Shown one piece after another: positions 21,256 through 42,834 of a stretch of 64,000 bases of DNA (positions are counted from its first letter, which is position 1; every line of letters starts with the position of its first letter). Under the pieces are notes generated by a model. That model did not search any database and was not told the DNA's origin. It worked only from the letters and a program-made list of their open reading frames with translations. Made by a program: the position numbers and the translations under genes. The stretch comes from Metridium senile (lineage: Eukaryota; Cnidaria; Anthozoa; Actiniaria; Metridiidae), in the NCBI GenBank assembly GCA_949775045.1, contig OX459104.1, positions 5,909,306 through 5,973,305 of the forward strand. The letters run 5' to 3'.

Positions 21256-21710
21256 AGTTTTATTCTCAACTGCAGGAAACTAGAGTTTAGAAACATATAA
21301 ACAAAGTTCAACGAAAAGACATTAACACTTAAAGAAATATCGATCACGTGACACCACATAGGCTCGCTCTTAATACTCGATACTAGTATTGATTGTGAAC
21401 ATAGATTTCACAATTGTTATACCTCGTTCACTGTTGCTAATTAATTATACAGTTAAACATTGTTATTTCAACTGCTGGAAACTCAGTAGAGCTTGGAAAC
21501 AAATACTCAAATAATCACGTGTCACTTGTTGCAGTGCCAGGCGCGGGCAAACAGTTTCAATATTTGCTTCAACTTCCGTTCGATTTTGTTGAATGCTATA
21601 TAGTATGTTATGTATACCTTACCTCAAAAGCCGCAAAAGCATCGCTTGTAGATGGTATGTATATGGTCATAATTATATGGCAAATAAGCATCACAATACT
21701 AACACCCCCT
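21256..21710. other. Unique AT-rich stretch, nothing assignable
   Basis: Contains two CACGTG-type motifs within ATCACGTGTC/ATCACGTGAC contexts but no gene or repeat structure I can support. Confidence 0.5.
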
Positions 21711-22017
21711 GGCGATGTACTCGGGGGTAAATTAACGGGAGGGGGGGGGGGGGGGGGGGGGGCGATGGAGCTTCATATTGCAGCCCAAAAAAATACTGAA
21801 ATTATTAAATGTATAAAAACGAATAATTTTCTCATACACGGATCGAAATAAAAATTCAACTCGGAGGTGTGAAAACACCCAAAATACGGGTTTCTTTTTA
21901 AGACCTAAAAAAATATGACAGGTCTCTTGACCCAAAATATAAATACCCAGAAAGACAATTGTCAACCCCAAAAAATTCGCCGGACCTCCCCGTCATTTTA
22001 CCTTGGAGTACATCGCC
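21711..22017. mobile_element. MITE with GGCGATGTACTC ends and poly-G core
   Basis: Left GGCGATGTACTC…GGTAAATTAACGGGAGG is mirrored by right GACCTCCCCGTCATTTTACC…GTACATCGCC. A G-run of more than 20 bp near 21740-21762 is inside the left end. Confidence 0.8.
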
Positions 22018-22259
22018 TCTAAACACTACGCTCACCTATCATATTAACAGCTTAAACTGAATAATAAAATCAATACACTTACATAATACAAATTATTAAT
22101 AGTTTATTTTGATCAACTTTTTCTACAAACATTTCTTCTCTATATATATATAGTGTGCATTTCTGTACATTATTCGTAATCAGAGTTTATTAAAACTGGT
22201 TTTTCGTTCTTTGAACAAATTATAAATTAATATTTACAAAGTAACTCTCTACAGTTCCA

Positions 22260-23193
22260 CACCGGCAAAAACGCACGCACCTTCGCGTAACATACGTAGA
22301 AGAATTGAGTACTAATATACGCAGGATAACCAATGCTTTCCACGTAAGACGTTTTAAGTTGATTTCGATACATAACAGACGTAAGATTTACGAAACGTAA
22401 CGCAGTTTCACGTACAAAAACTCCTTAACATATACTATATCGCTTATGGGTACGTTTTCAAGTAAAGTTTATTCAACGCTTAACGTAATAGCGGTTATTT
22501 CACTTAAAAATTACATCACTACGGATGTGATAAAGCAACGTAACGTTGCTAGAAGAATACGTTAGGCAACACAGTTGCGTTTTTACAACAATTAGAAATT
22601 ATCATCCGCTTAGCGCTTGCGGAATCGTTACGTTTTATTAATAACTATTTAATTGTCACTAGTAAAAAAGCTAATATGTACAAAAAACCTCCCGACCCCA
22701 CCCCTCTTGATAAGATATGTGACGATGGAATATTTATAGTTTACAATGGATAGACGTTTTCGCACACTTTACAAAACGTACGCGCGCCTAATACGTCACA
22801 GTTCAACGTAGTTGAGCCACGTGCGTATTCCACGTGCGGTTATGGTAATACTCCTGTTCTAGTAGCTGAACTACGTACGGGTGCTTGATCAAGGTCCCTA
22901 TTTTAGCTACGTAGTCGAACTACGCGCACCACCTTACGAAAGATCTCCATTCTACGCAGTTGAACTACGTACGGGGTCTTGATCAAGGTCCCTATTTTAG
23001 CTACGTAGCTAGTCGAACTACGCGCGCCACCTTACGAAAGATCTCCATTCTACGTAGTTGAACTACGTACGGGGTCTTGATCAAGGTCCCTATTTTAGCT
23101 ACGTAGTCGAACAACGCGTACCGCCTTACGAAAGTTCGCCATTCTACGTAGTTGAACTATGTACGAGGGCTTGCGTTAGATATCTATTACGTA
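22260..23193. other. CpG/ACGT-dense tract at 3' side of ETS gene, with ~90-bp tandem array
   Basis: The tract is crowded with ACG, CGTA and TACGTA words, unlike the AT-rich CpG-poor surroundings. From about 22855 to 23170 it contains over three tandem copies of a ~90-bp unit (TTGATCAAGGTCCCTATTTT, then GCTACGTAGTCGAACTACG). It begins right after the ETS stop codon and probably lies partly in the 3'UTR. A reverse-strand AATAAA (TTTATT near 22113) is a candidate poly-A signal. Confidence 0.75.
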
Positions 23194-23194
23194 A

Positions 23195-30565
<7,371 letters not shown>

Positions 30566-31240
30566 TTCTCGCGAAATGTTATAGCTAGTGGAAATCAAAA
30601 CAACGTCAAAAAACATCAATTTACTTCACTCAAGAAAAGCCCTCATCATTTGCAAAGATAACATATGTTTTTGAACTATTTTCACCTAGTTATTTACGTA
30701 GTTAGCTGAGAATTTAGGGGAGGTGTAGCGCAAGCGAGTAAAGTTGTTATTGAAGCCAGCATGACATCGCCTACAATAGCGCTTGTTCAGAACAAATTTC
30801 AATCCAAATCTTAAATTCAAAGCACTTTCTTCGCAAATTTTCAAACCGAATTTGGATCAATTTATCTCATAAGGGCATAACATCTCACCTTTATAAAGTA
30901 AGCTCACTTTCGATGAAGTAAAATACAGTGAAATTAGCTTAACCTTGTGAGTTGTTCCAGCGTAATTCAGCCGAAAGCCACTAGAATGAAAAACAACAAC
31001 ACCAATTCTAAATCAAAGTTTTGATCGATTTTGGCGCGAGAAGGCTTCAAAAACTCACCTTTTAGCAGAAAGGCACCTTTCAGGCGACGAAATCCAGTGA
31101 ATTTAGCTTCAAATTGTTTTCAAGACAGGCCTGAACAGAGCGATTCCGGGAAGGAGCGACATTTACAAAAGGTCAAAAATTGACATGATTAAATTGACAT
31201 GGAAAACCCCCGAATTCGGAGAAGAACTACGGATCCTGTC

Positions 31241-31370
31241 CTCTGATTGGCTAAAAATCACCTAAGAAACCATAAATGGATCAAACGCAAACTCACATGA
31301 CTGTGGTGACGTAGACGTATTTCTGTTGACCTATCACATGTCAGCAAAGCGGGAAACCCCCATGACGTCA
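31241..31370 (-). promoter_or_regulatory. Candidate ETS-gene promoter region (CCAAT and CRE motifs)
   Basis: On the gene's strand there is a good CCAAT box (AGCCAATCAGAG, plus 31241-31252) and a perfect TGACGTCA (31363-31370), about 680-800 bp upstream of the ATG. No clear TATA or initiator; transcription start unknown. Confidence 0.4.
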
Positions 31371-31555
31371 GAGGCTGTAAATATCTATTTTGGGGGTATT
31401 TTGAAAGTATATATATTTTTGTTTTGATTTCGCTTTTTTGGCGTGTTTTTTTTGGAAGCTAGATTAAAAGTTATAAATCCACAAAAAGTTTGCAGATTAT
31501 AAAATATTTGAAGAACGTATTTTTTTAATTTTTTTTTATATTACATAGTAGTTTT

Positions 31556-32790
<1,235 letters not shown>

Positions 32791-33059
32791 ATTAATTAAT
32801 TAATTCATTCATTCATTCATTCATTCATTCATTCATTCACTCATTTATTCATTCATTTATCCACTCATTCGTTCATTCATTTATCCATCCATTCATCCAT
32901 TTATTTATCCATTTATCCACTCATTTATTTATTCATTCATTCATTCATTTATCCACTCATTTATTTATTCATTCATTTATCCACTCATTCATTCATTCAT
33001 TCATTTATCCACTCATTCATTGTTTCTTTCATTCATTCATTCTTTCAATAAACTATCCA

Positions 33060-33895
33060 TCAATCTATTCATCCATCCAAGTCTCAATCGAATTGAGACA
33101 GCTGTTGTCTTATATGTTGTTTTTTTTCGTTTCGCTGTATGATCACGGTATTTATTCCCTATGATTGATTCAGACAGTGTTATTTATTATTTATTTTCCA
33201 AACTATCGATTGTAAAGAATGCAGGTAAAAGTACACAGTTGTTGTTATGCAGATTCTTAGATTGTGTCTTGAGTATTCTCAGAATTTCAAGCTAATTTGT
33301 GATTGGCTGATTATAGATGATGGTTCTTAGTTTGAGCTCTGCTGTCAAGTCGTTATCGTGCCATTACAAGTATTCTATGTATCATTGATTCTCGTGCTGT
33401 CATGCCTTTACAGAGAATAGAAACATACTTTCAAATTTCCCTTCTTCCTATTTTTCATAGCGTTTTTCTCCCTTCTTTTCAATTTCTTCCAGTGACTTCT
33501 CCCAGTCTATTTTTAATTCTTTTGAACCGCGTTTTCCCATCTTCCCTGCTCCATTCTTCTTCCTTATCAAGTTCCTAGTTTCAGCCTTGAAATTATTGTT
33601 GACATATTAAACGCTATAGAGGTCAAAATGTTTCGTCTTTGCGAAATGGTAATACTGTCTGCGGTGAAGCTTTGATATTCAAGACACCTGGATCGTTACA
33701 AGACTGTTACAGCCAGATAATTATTCATGCGAGAAGTCACAAAAACACCAGCACGAAGTTAATGCTGTTCATGTTTATTTTAATGATTAACGCTAAATTC
33801 TGTTGGGATAACCTTTGGGATGAAGTTTTTATTTGATGGTGGATTGTTGTCGTTGTTTTCATATGTATTTATTGACTCAATTTTCTTCATCATCT
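33060..33895. other. Unique sequence, no gene supported
   Basis: Short ORFs at 33639-33836 and 33833-34015 show no family features or splice context. Confidence 0.5.
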
Positions 33896-33900
33896 CGTCA

Positions 33901-34165
33901 GAGCCCCTCCCAAGGCGTTTTTATAAGGATCAAGGGAGCACGGGCATTTATTTTTAGGGAACAAGGGATCGGATACTGCCAAATTATTTTCAGGGATCAA
34001 GGGGGCAAAATATGATAAATCAATAGTTTTTCGGGATCATGGGAACAAAAGGTAAAACATTTTAGGGAGACAGTTATTTTACTTATGGGAACTCATGCAA
34101 GGGTGAAAATGCAAAAAGATCAAAGGAGCATGGGAGCATGCACCCCCCCCCCCTTGGAGGGGCTC
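33901..34165. mobile_element. MITE with GAGCCCCTCC ends
   Basis: Left GAGCCCCTCCCAAGG mirrored by CCTTGGAGGGGCTC. Near-perfect 6-bp flanks TCGTCA (33895-33900) and TTGTCA (34166-34171) may be a target duplication. Interior carries repeated AGGGATCAAGGG-type words. Confidence 0.8.
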
Positions 34166-34368
34166 TTGTCATCCCGTACCGCCTTTTAATATCCAATGTC
34201 AGTGCTTTTTGTTCCGCATTCAATAGTCATACATAAACTGCTGATATAGCGTCTTTGGATCGGAGCCACTCAAGTCGATTTCGCTGACAAGCAAATAACA
34301 AGGGAAACCCCCTACACGTGACGAAGGTTTTTTCCCCTTGAGATTCTTTGAGCCACATAAACAAGCTG

Positions 34369-34482
34369 TCACACAACGTCTTTATTCACGGGAGTATGTG
34401 TCACAGTTGGGCTTCCTGTGTAGCAAGATTCTACGTCATCCCCAGGCCCCTGTCTGTCGTTGTTTTCAAGAGCGTCCGCCAT
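34369..34482 (-). CDS. Possible small ORF or first exon (MADALENND…)
   Basis: An ATG in a CCATTTT-box context (AAAATGGCGGACGC) opens a 37-codon ORF, MADALENNDRQ…SPTVTHTPVNKDVV, in low-repeat sequence. The motif around the ATG is typical of animal first exons and an inverted CCAAT lies ~60 bp upstream. No following exon was found. It could be a first exon with an internal donor, a short ORF, or chance. Confidence 0.28.
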   Translation of the reverse strand: MADALENNDRQGPGDDVESCYTGSPTVTHTPVNKDVV

Positions 34483-34544
34483 TTTGGAAAATTGCGACAG
34501 ATAGACCAGAAATCGGGAGACGAGGCTGAAAATTCTAATCCAAT

Positions 34545-35360
34545 AGAAAGTGCAGGGGAGGGGTTGAGTGGAGTGGACAATCTTCAAAGTGTACTGAGGG
34601 GAGTAGTGTGGACAATCTTCAAAGTGTACTGAGGGGAGTAGTGTGAACAATCTTCAAAGTGTACTGAGGGGAGTAGTGTGGACAATCTTCAAAGTGTACT
34701 GAGGGGAGTAGTGTGGACAATCTTCAAAGTGTAGGGGAGGGGTAAATTAGTGTAGATAATTTTCAATGTGTAGGGGACGGGTAGAGTGGAGTGGACAATC
34801 ATTAAAGTGTAGGGGAGGGGAAGAGTGGTGTTCACAGTCTTCAAAGTGTAGGGGAGGGGTGGAGTGGTGTTGACAGTTTTCAAAGTGTAGGGGAGGGGTG
34901 GAGTGGTGTGGAAAACTTTCAGAGTGTAGGGGACGGGTAGAGTGGAGTGGACAATCATTAAAGTGTAGCGGAGGGGTGGAGTGGTGTGGACAGTCTTCAA
35001 AGTGTAGGGGAGGGGTAGAGTTGAGTGGACAATCTTCAAAATGTAGGGTAGGGAGGGATGGTGTTGACAATATAAACGGAGTATAGGAGAGGTTGAGTTC
35101 TGTGGACAATCATTAAAGTGTGGAGGAGTTGTACCGCATACATTTACAAAGTGTAAGGGAGGGGTGGAGTGGAGTGGACAATCTTCAAAATGTAGGGGAG
35201 GGGTGGAATGGTACCGCATACAACTACAAATTAAGTGTAGGGGAGGGGTTGTGCAGATAATTATCAAAGTGTAGTAGGGTAGCTGCTTGTATGAACTATC
35301 GCCAAAGGAGAGGGGAGGGTGGCTTTAACAAATTTTAAAGTGTATGGGAGGGGAGAGTTA
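34545..35360. repeat. 35-40-bp minisatellite, ~20 copies
   Basis: Units built on GTGGACAATCTTCAAAGTGT followed by AGGGGAGGGG-type purines. The first four (34573-34712) are nearly identical with a 35-bp period; later units vary. Long ORFs over it on the minus strand are repeat artefacts. Confidence 0.92.
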
Positions 35361-37070
35361 GTGTTTGTACATAGTACAGGTATGCCAAGCATGTCCAGAA
35401 GCATGCCGTATGTACACTTGTCATCTAAACAATACCTTTCTTATACTGATATCTCATCTAATATCCGTGCAATACTAGGGTTTATTGACCTAGCCGTTGT
35501 CAAAATAAGCATTAAAGGATACGACTTTGACAGAACTAATTAACACTCGTCATGGAACAGTTAATCGCTTGTCAGTTTCCTCAGTTATTGTTTGCAAGCA
35601 GATCGAATACTTGATCAGAAACCACGGCGACAGCGACGATCATTTCGAATACTTAATTAATCAAGGACTGTCAGTTTGTTCAATATACATGGAGTTGCAT
35701 TGATGGTGGATGCTATACTGACCTGTGATTCATATCTCTATAACCTATCTAAAAGTCAGTTTACAGTGCTTCAAGATGAGTAAAGTTACAACACTTGGGA
35801 AGGAAAGGCAGAAAGGGTACATCACCCTTTTTCAACGTAAATACTAAGGTATAATGTTAATTGTTTTGTCTGTTTGCGAGCAATGTATTAAAAGAACCAT
35901 GTCAGCGTATACATTCAATACGTATAGCTGGAGATTACACGATATAAATCAGTACATACAATCAGGTTCAGTTTTCAGAACAAGTCAGCAGATTTCTTCG
36001 TGATCAAGAAAGATTGATATTTTCAAGAAATCAGTCCAACCTTTAGCCAATGTATGTAATATTAATTATTCGTATTCAAAAAGCACCCCGCACTTTTGCA
36101 AGGAATTTCCACAAGAATCATCTAAGAAAATACCGCAATTTTCTGTAATTATTCGATACTAAAACACATCATTTTTGCAAGTAATTTGACACAAGTTCCC
36201 GCTAAAATTCCTGCGTCATTTTTCCAAGATTAAAACTCATATTTTCGGAGCTTTGAAATTACATTTCTCAGCTCCAATAATATTTCTTTAAGCTTGGGTA
36301 ATATTTCCTTTAGTAATCAACTTCAATCCGTCTTTAGATCCTTTTTGAGGTTCTTAAGGCAGCCAAGGAGGTAATCAAAGTATAGTCTATTCCACTTAAC
36401 AAACAATAACAGCTCAAGACCATAGGATTAAAACTAATCCACTCATAAATCGTGCAATAACAATTGCACGGCCAGAACTTCAATTGATCAAAAATTATTA
36501 TCGTTAAAATGGAATAAAGAGGATATCTACTGACGTTTTGGACGTTGGTCATTCTTCGGAGTAAAAATGGTAACTTATACATTGTATAAGAAGAGTTACT
36601 TACTGACGTTTAAAACACGTTAGTTTGCGTACGCGTTTGTCGTAATAAAAATGAAATAATTTTTTTGTTTTGTTTCTCTATTACTTTATTTTAGGTAACG
36701 TTACTTGCACTGACAATTTTGTGTGCGCCTGTTTTCTCTCGTAACTAACAATATCTTTTTTTTCATTAAACTGCAATTTTCAACGGCTTCTTGGAACAAA
36801 AAGAATTGCTTTAATTCCTTGATTAAAACATGCTTTGTTTATGCCTTAACTCTTAAGATTCTTCTTCAAATTAATGAGTGCAAAGACTAGCCGGCAAAAA
36901 TGCTTTATTCCGAAAGTATTTATCGATTATAACTTTTAATTTGTTTTCGCAACAATAAAGTTTCAAAGCGTAACATTTGAACTTCAGTACGCGAGCCTTT
37001 AAAAAAGACAAGCAGCATTTTATTATTAGTTTCGCCCGAAGTTTTGCTATAATGTTATTGAAGTTCTTCT
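35361..37070. other. AT-rich unique sequence
   Basis: No gene recognised. Near 36530-36570 a CTGACGTTTTGGACGTTGGT…CGGAGTAAAAATGG stretch is a decayed piece of hairpin family X. Confidence 0.5.
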
Positions 37071-37080
37071 GTAAAAATAA

Positions 37081-37163
37081 TACCCTGGATGCCAGAGGTT
37101 TGATGATTTTTTACGATTTAAAGTAGTTTCGAGGACTAAGAAAGCCCCTCTGGAACCAGGGTA
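37081..37163. mobile_element. 83-bp TACCCTGGATGCC MITE (unfilled relative)
   Basis: Ends TACCCTGGATGCCAGAGG and CCTCTGGAACCAGGGTA. Contains TACGATTTAAAGTAGTTTCG with a single TTAA (37118-37121), exactly the site at which the 16211-19936 element is inserted in its relative. AATAA occurs on both sides, but no 9-bp duplication. Confidence 0.9.
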
Positions 37164-37488
37164 AATAACGCAAACTGTGAAATTTTTGACAAGCGTGAAA
37201 AATTTGTACTTAATTGGTACATTTGAACTCAAAATGCAATTGTATTGGCTAGAAGACTCTTTTTTAAGAATAGCTATAGAATAGAATTATGAGGGCTTAA
37301 AACCTAGCGGGGAAAATTGAATTATTAAACGTAGTATCTCAGAAGTATTTTAATAAGAAAAAGAAAAGTTTATGACTTAAAACAGCAATTTAAAAGCCGT
37401 ATTGTAAATGCTGAAAAGATGGCCGCGAAGCCGGCTTTAATTGTTGCAAACAATGATGAACTAAGTTGTTCAAAGTTAACCAAAACAA

Positions 37489-37720
37489 CGACTTTTTCTG
37501 CTTGCAACTGGTCTTAAACAAAATGTTTATTATTGTGAAAATATGATGGAACCTTTGCCTGCAAAATAGCAACGGAAACAATAAACAAAATGTCAAAAAT
37601 AGACGACTCTTTCTGCTTGAAACTGGTCTTGAATAAAATGTTTATTATTGTGAAAATATGATTGAACCTTTGCCTGCAAAATAGCAACGAAAAAATACAC
37701 AAAATGTCACAAATAGACTG
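37489..37720. repeat. Tandem duplication, 2 x ~115 bp
   Basis: Two diverged copies containing AAAATGTTTATTATTGTGAA and AACCTTTGCCTGCAAAATAG. Confidence 0.9.
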
Positions 37721-40700
37721 AAAACGGAAAGAAAAAGAATTCAAGATATCCAAATTTTAAGAATTTCTGTTTAGACAGAACATAGAAGATCTTTGACGCT
37801 ACTTAGTAAACATTGGTTTTGAAAGTTTGCGGTTATAAAAACAAACCATTAAATTGTCTAATTTATAACCAAAAAACTTGTACCCCGTTATAAGTAGTTT
37901 CTAGAGTAAAATATCTTAAAATAATCAGATAAAAATTTCAAAACGAAAGATTTTTGCGCATAAAATTTTAGCTAGACATCGCGCGCAAATATTTTTCTAG
38001 TGTGATGAGTTTGGATGGCCGGAAAAAAGTTTCATTTTCTTCCATTTTTCTTCGTTATGTTGACTATGTTCTCAACTTTAATACTTAATACAGAAGAATA
38101 GACAATAAAACATTAATTTAAAGTGATTTTAAAGCTTTTAAAACGTACAAAAGAAGAATAAAACGAGGTTAAGGAGGCGTCCATGGAAAATTCAATGTTG
38201 CCACAAGGCTTTATTTACGCAGGGCTACTCCGCCTCTACATACGTATTCCTTTTCACAAACAACCCGAAAATACAAAACAAAGACGAAAAAACGTATAAA
38301 TATTACTTGTTTTGAGATAAGGCTTTCAAAATGCAGATTTCTTTCAGGATAGACGTTTATTTTTTCAATTTACAGAGCAGATGTTTTAGCCGAGACTAAT
38401 AGAGTGTGGGCTCGTTAGTATGTTGGTATATCAGTGACAGATCGCTCAAAAATTAATAGTTTTAGCACAGAAGCACACGTTTATATCCTCTGGACATTTA
38501 TATATCACAAATAAATATAATTACCATCGAAATATCACGAAATGGTGCGAAACGGCGGAACTTTTCGGAGTGGAATCACTAACTTCAATCAAAACAAACG
38601 AAATTTATTCTTTGTCTTCAAATTAATCGTGCTATCCCAAGCTGTTAAGAGCTAATGAAGACTGAAAACTTCGTTATCGATTAAAGATCTAGTTTTTGAT
38701 TGAGATAATCATTAAAATACAGCCAAAGGGGCAGGGTTTGGGGCTAGTGTATGCGATAGTAATCAATATTCGGCGGCATAGCTATATTTGATTGATTTGC
38801 ACAGGTACATTGATCTCACACAAGACATCCCGCAGGGTAGAGCGAGTCTTGGGTCACAACAAACTCCAAAATGTACTAAATTAGTCTTTGTAGTTCATTC
38901 TGAAAGTACTCAGACGAAACAACTCCTCTTATCAAACATAAAAATACAACTGGTGCTCAAATTTGGAAAAATAGGGTGGATAGGCGAAGAATGAAGACAT
39001 TTGGACTGGTGTGTCGACATTTTCAAGGTAAAATACTGATAACGGAACCGTATTTTTATCCTCAAATTTACAAGTTTAAAGTGCAGAAATTAAATTCATT
39101 GAGTTTATAGGTTATTTAGACTTACTTTAGTACAAATTAAGCTAAAAATTGTACTTTTTTCTAAACATTTCTCGCTTTAAGTTACAACAAATGAATCAAA
39201 AATGAGAACTTTTCAGTAAGGCTAATTTTTATTCGCAGAAAGAACCTCTCTACCGACGAATTCAACCCACAAAAGACAAAACAAAATATATTTTAATAAT
39301 TTGTGAGAATAATTTGTGTATTTTTTAGTGGTTTTGGTCTGTGAACATTTATTTATTTTTTAAACAACTGTTAGGTGTAATAGCTAGAGTTACCAGTTTC
39401 AAAAACATTATATCCTTGTGACATGGATCCAGTTCTTCATCGTTCTTTTAATATTTATATATATTTTATAACTTGTCGTTTAAGCTTTTCAAATGGAATT
39501 TCACGAAGAAAATAAATCCCCAGTTTTGAAGATTATTTATGTTTTTTACTGATTCCAAAAAGACCTCAAAAGTATAAAATTATTACTTCGATGCAAATTT
39601 GAAAGATTTTATGCTTTAGTATTATTTCGTAATATTCGTAGGTTTATGAAATTACAAAGTCTTTCTAAAATGGATTTTAAATGCGTCTTAAAACGAACAA
39701 CTTGTTCGAAACAAAGCTTAGAAAAAACTTCTTGGAGCTCGGTAAAACAGTCGAAGAAAAGTTAGAATTTCTTGCACTATTGGTAAACTTTCAGTCTTTT
39801 CGTTTACTTTGTAATTCCTCTATACAATTAATAACTGATTGAGTCGCAAAGGCGTTTTTAAAATTTAAAAATAGAGTTATTTCAGGGCCATGACCTGTAC
39901 TATAGTACAAGCTTAGCAGACAAATTCTACACGTGTGTAGTTGATTGTACTCGTACAATACAAGCTGTAAAACCTGCCAAATTTAAAATGTCCTAATTTT
40001 GCACAATTTTCAAAAGCACCATGTTTACAATTGAATTGAAAAACCAATAATGAAAAAGGGTTATTAAAGACACAATAGAACTGGAAAACAGTACTCGAAG
40101 ATTTAAATAGAAACGTATTGTTTACGAGTGTTTGCGAGGGATGAGCGAATCAGAATTGGGTTGGACTCGTTCACACCTGTATGCGAAATTAGCACCAAAA
40201 ATTGGTTGGAAATTGTACAATTAAGAAATCATTTATAATTAGTTGTAACAGACCGTTATAAACCACATCTAAAAGGGTATGTATCTGTGAAGTTTTAATT
40301 TCTTGTTCTTCTTGTTTTACGTTAGAAGCTTTTAAGGTAATGTTTCTATTTGATGGGGCGATTGTTTGAACTGAATTCGTCAATTAATTAAAAAAGAAAC
40401 GATTTTTTTCAGCGCGAAGGCAATGACTCTAGATACAAATAATTCAAACTAATATTGAAGTTATACTATGTAATTGGTTTAAATTCAAATTCTCATTCTA
40501 AATTTCCAGGTTTTAATACTATATACAATAGGTTTAGTTTAAACCGGAATAACGTTTGCGCGCGCGTCAGTATCAGATAATTGTCGATTAGAAACTGATC
40601 CCAAATGCTTGCAAAATGCCTTTCTTAATGAATATATATACTCTAGATTATTACTTTTGTGCTATTTTGCAAATATTGTTGTTCAAATAATTTTGTTTAT

Positions 40701-41340
40701 AAAACAAAAACTTCGAAAATGTTTCAACGGTCTAAAAATAGTCCGAACTTCCCGCGCTAGTACAGCCGTCGGAAACTGAATCCGCAATTTCTCGCGTCTT
40801 TTTTCAACAAATTTCATGCATCATTCTTGTTTTACTTTTTTATTATTTCTATAAAGATTTAGAAAAGGTTTTTGATAAAAATGAGTTAATATGTGAGAAT
40901 TGTGGTACCGAACTTTTCGGACGTTTACTTATCTCTCTTTATACAGCTATATATCTACATCATTATAAACTTTTTTTTTTATGATATTTATCAGATCTGT
41001 TTATAGATAAAATCGGCCAATATGGCCGCCACTTCATATTATTCATACTTTAACTGACCACTACATCAAAATTGTACATTAAAATGACATCAACAAAGAC
41101 AGATCATTTGAGACAAAATTTTTGAATTCTTGAGTAGATATGAGTGTGAAAGCACCACAACAAGACTAGCAAGGAAACAGTTCACTGAACACAAACAAAT
41201 CTCTGTACTTCACTTGAATTATATCTATAGCAATATAACTTTCCAAAAATCAAACCTTTGCTTGCTCTTTCCGATTGTGGTGCTTATCTTTTAGAATTAG
41301 CTTTTATTTTTGAATTTCAATTGACATTTGGTCTATACTA
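37721..41340. other. Long AT-rich unique stretch
   Basis: About 3.6 kb with only short, featureless ORFs (for example 38788-38994). No exon with flanking splice signals, RNA gene or repeat array could be supported. Confidence 0.5.
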
Positions 41341-41344
41341 CAAG

Positions 41345-41545
41345 GATTGCAAAGTTGCAGTGCGCGGCTTTCGGTGCGAGAGGTCCCGAGTTCGATTCCC
41401 AGTGACCTTGCATCCTTGTTTCGACTTCTCTTCTTTCCGTGTAGCTTTAAGTAGCTTTAAATACGCGTAAAACGGAGCACTGATGGAGAGAGGGGAGTAA
41501 AATGAGCGCACCGCCGGCTCTCTGGAAGACTACAATCATGTAGAA
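41345..41545 (+). mobile_element. tRNA-derived SINE, copy 1 (5' end diverged)
   Basis: Has a pol III B box (GAGTTCGATTC, 41388-41398) followed by a body shared with 47889-48136, including TTCCGTGTAGCTTTAAGTAG and AAAACGGAGCACTGATGGAG. The A-box region is degraded. Confidence 0.8.
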
Positions 41546-42834
41546 AATTGTTGGGACATTGTCACTTTTTTATGAGCGTTTTTGTTTGCGTTTTAAAAAA
41601 CATGATACAAAATTTGCAAACCCCCTTCCCCCCTAGGCAATGTTGATTTGGCCTTTCAAATGACAACCGTTTCACATTCCCACAATTCAACATTGATTCG
41701 GGGGAGAGGGGGGAAACGGAAAAATGATGTTGAAATATTTTTCATGTAAAAAAAAAAAAAACAGATAATGTCCTAAGGTATTTTGCACATGCATGATTAT
41801 AGCTTCGGCTAAAGGGACGTTAAAATACAGACCTTAACTTTTACTTTTACATGGCAAAAAGTACTTTCTTCTCATGATTCAAATTCAACAAATATAAATT
41901 TCTTTGACATTCTCATCCAAAGTACACATACTTTAAATTAAATGGATTTCGTTTGCACAGTACTTCCCATTTTAAACGCTCAAAACTATCCTTTATTGTC
42001 ACCCAAAATAACAAATAATTACCCAAATGGCTTCAGAAATATTTTCGAATTAGGTAACTCTCTGCTCTGATCATTATCAAAGTTTAAAACTATTTGGGAG
42101 GTTGTTTTTGAGGTTATTTTTGAGTGAATTAAGTTTAGGAGGTAATTTGGATGATAAGCTCGTTTGTTTTCGTTATGTTCAGTTTTTATGAATACAGTAA
42201 TGTAAATATTTACTAAACAGAAAATAATGATTTGTATTTCGATGACAAATTTGCATTTGAAACTGAAACTAATAGGAAAAAAAGATAAATAAGCCCGAAG
42301 CAAAGTGCCTGTAACTAGGAACATTGACAAAAGAAAGAAAGAACATAAAATAATAACTTGGGATAATATAAATAGAAAAATCGCAATTATATAGAAAAAA
42401 ACAAACAACTAAACTGAAGTTATGCACACTGAAATGCTTCTTTACATTTGGATGTTTTTCAAAATAAAAGCTTTTCTACATAATTGCTAATTATTATAGA
42501 AATATAAAAACAATAAGAAACAAACAAACATAAATAAGAAAGAAATTGTATGAAACCATTTCAGTGCTTATCAGGAAAAGCCACTCTAGTGTCCGCGCGA
42601 AATAGATTTCGAAGTATGTTCAGTTATGTGATTTTTTAGGAAAACTAATGAAATTAATGTCACTACTAATAAAAAGTATCATATACCCATAAAGCCAATT
42701 AGCTGTTCGCGATCGAGAAAGAAATCAGTACATTTTAGGAAAAACCATTTATGAAATAAATATTACAGATAGATGGTTTTTTTTCCAATTTTAGAAGAAA
42801 AGAAAAATCACCGATTATATAATACGCAGGGTGC
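41546..42834. other. AT-rich unique sequence
   Basis: Nothing assignable; the 129-codon minus ORF at 42019-42408 is Phe/Ile/Leu-rich low-complexity without a family signature. Confidence 0.5.

Noticed and set aside
34689..35267. 192-codon Thr/Pro/Leu ORF on minus strand
   Set aside because: Product of the 35-40-bp minisatellite; no start context or splice signals.
42019..42408. 129-codon Phe/Ile-rich minus ORF as a membrane protein
   Set aside because: Hydrophobicity follows from AT-rich sequence; no start context, splice sites or conserved motif.
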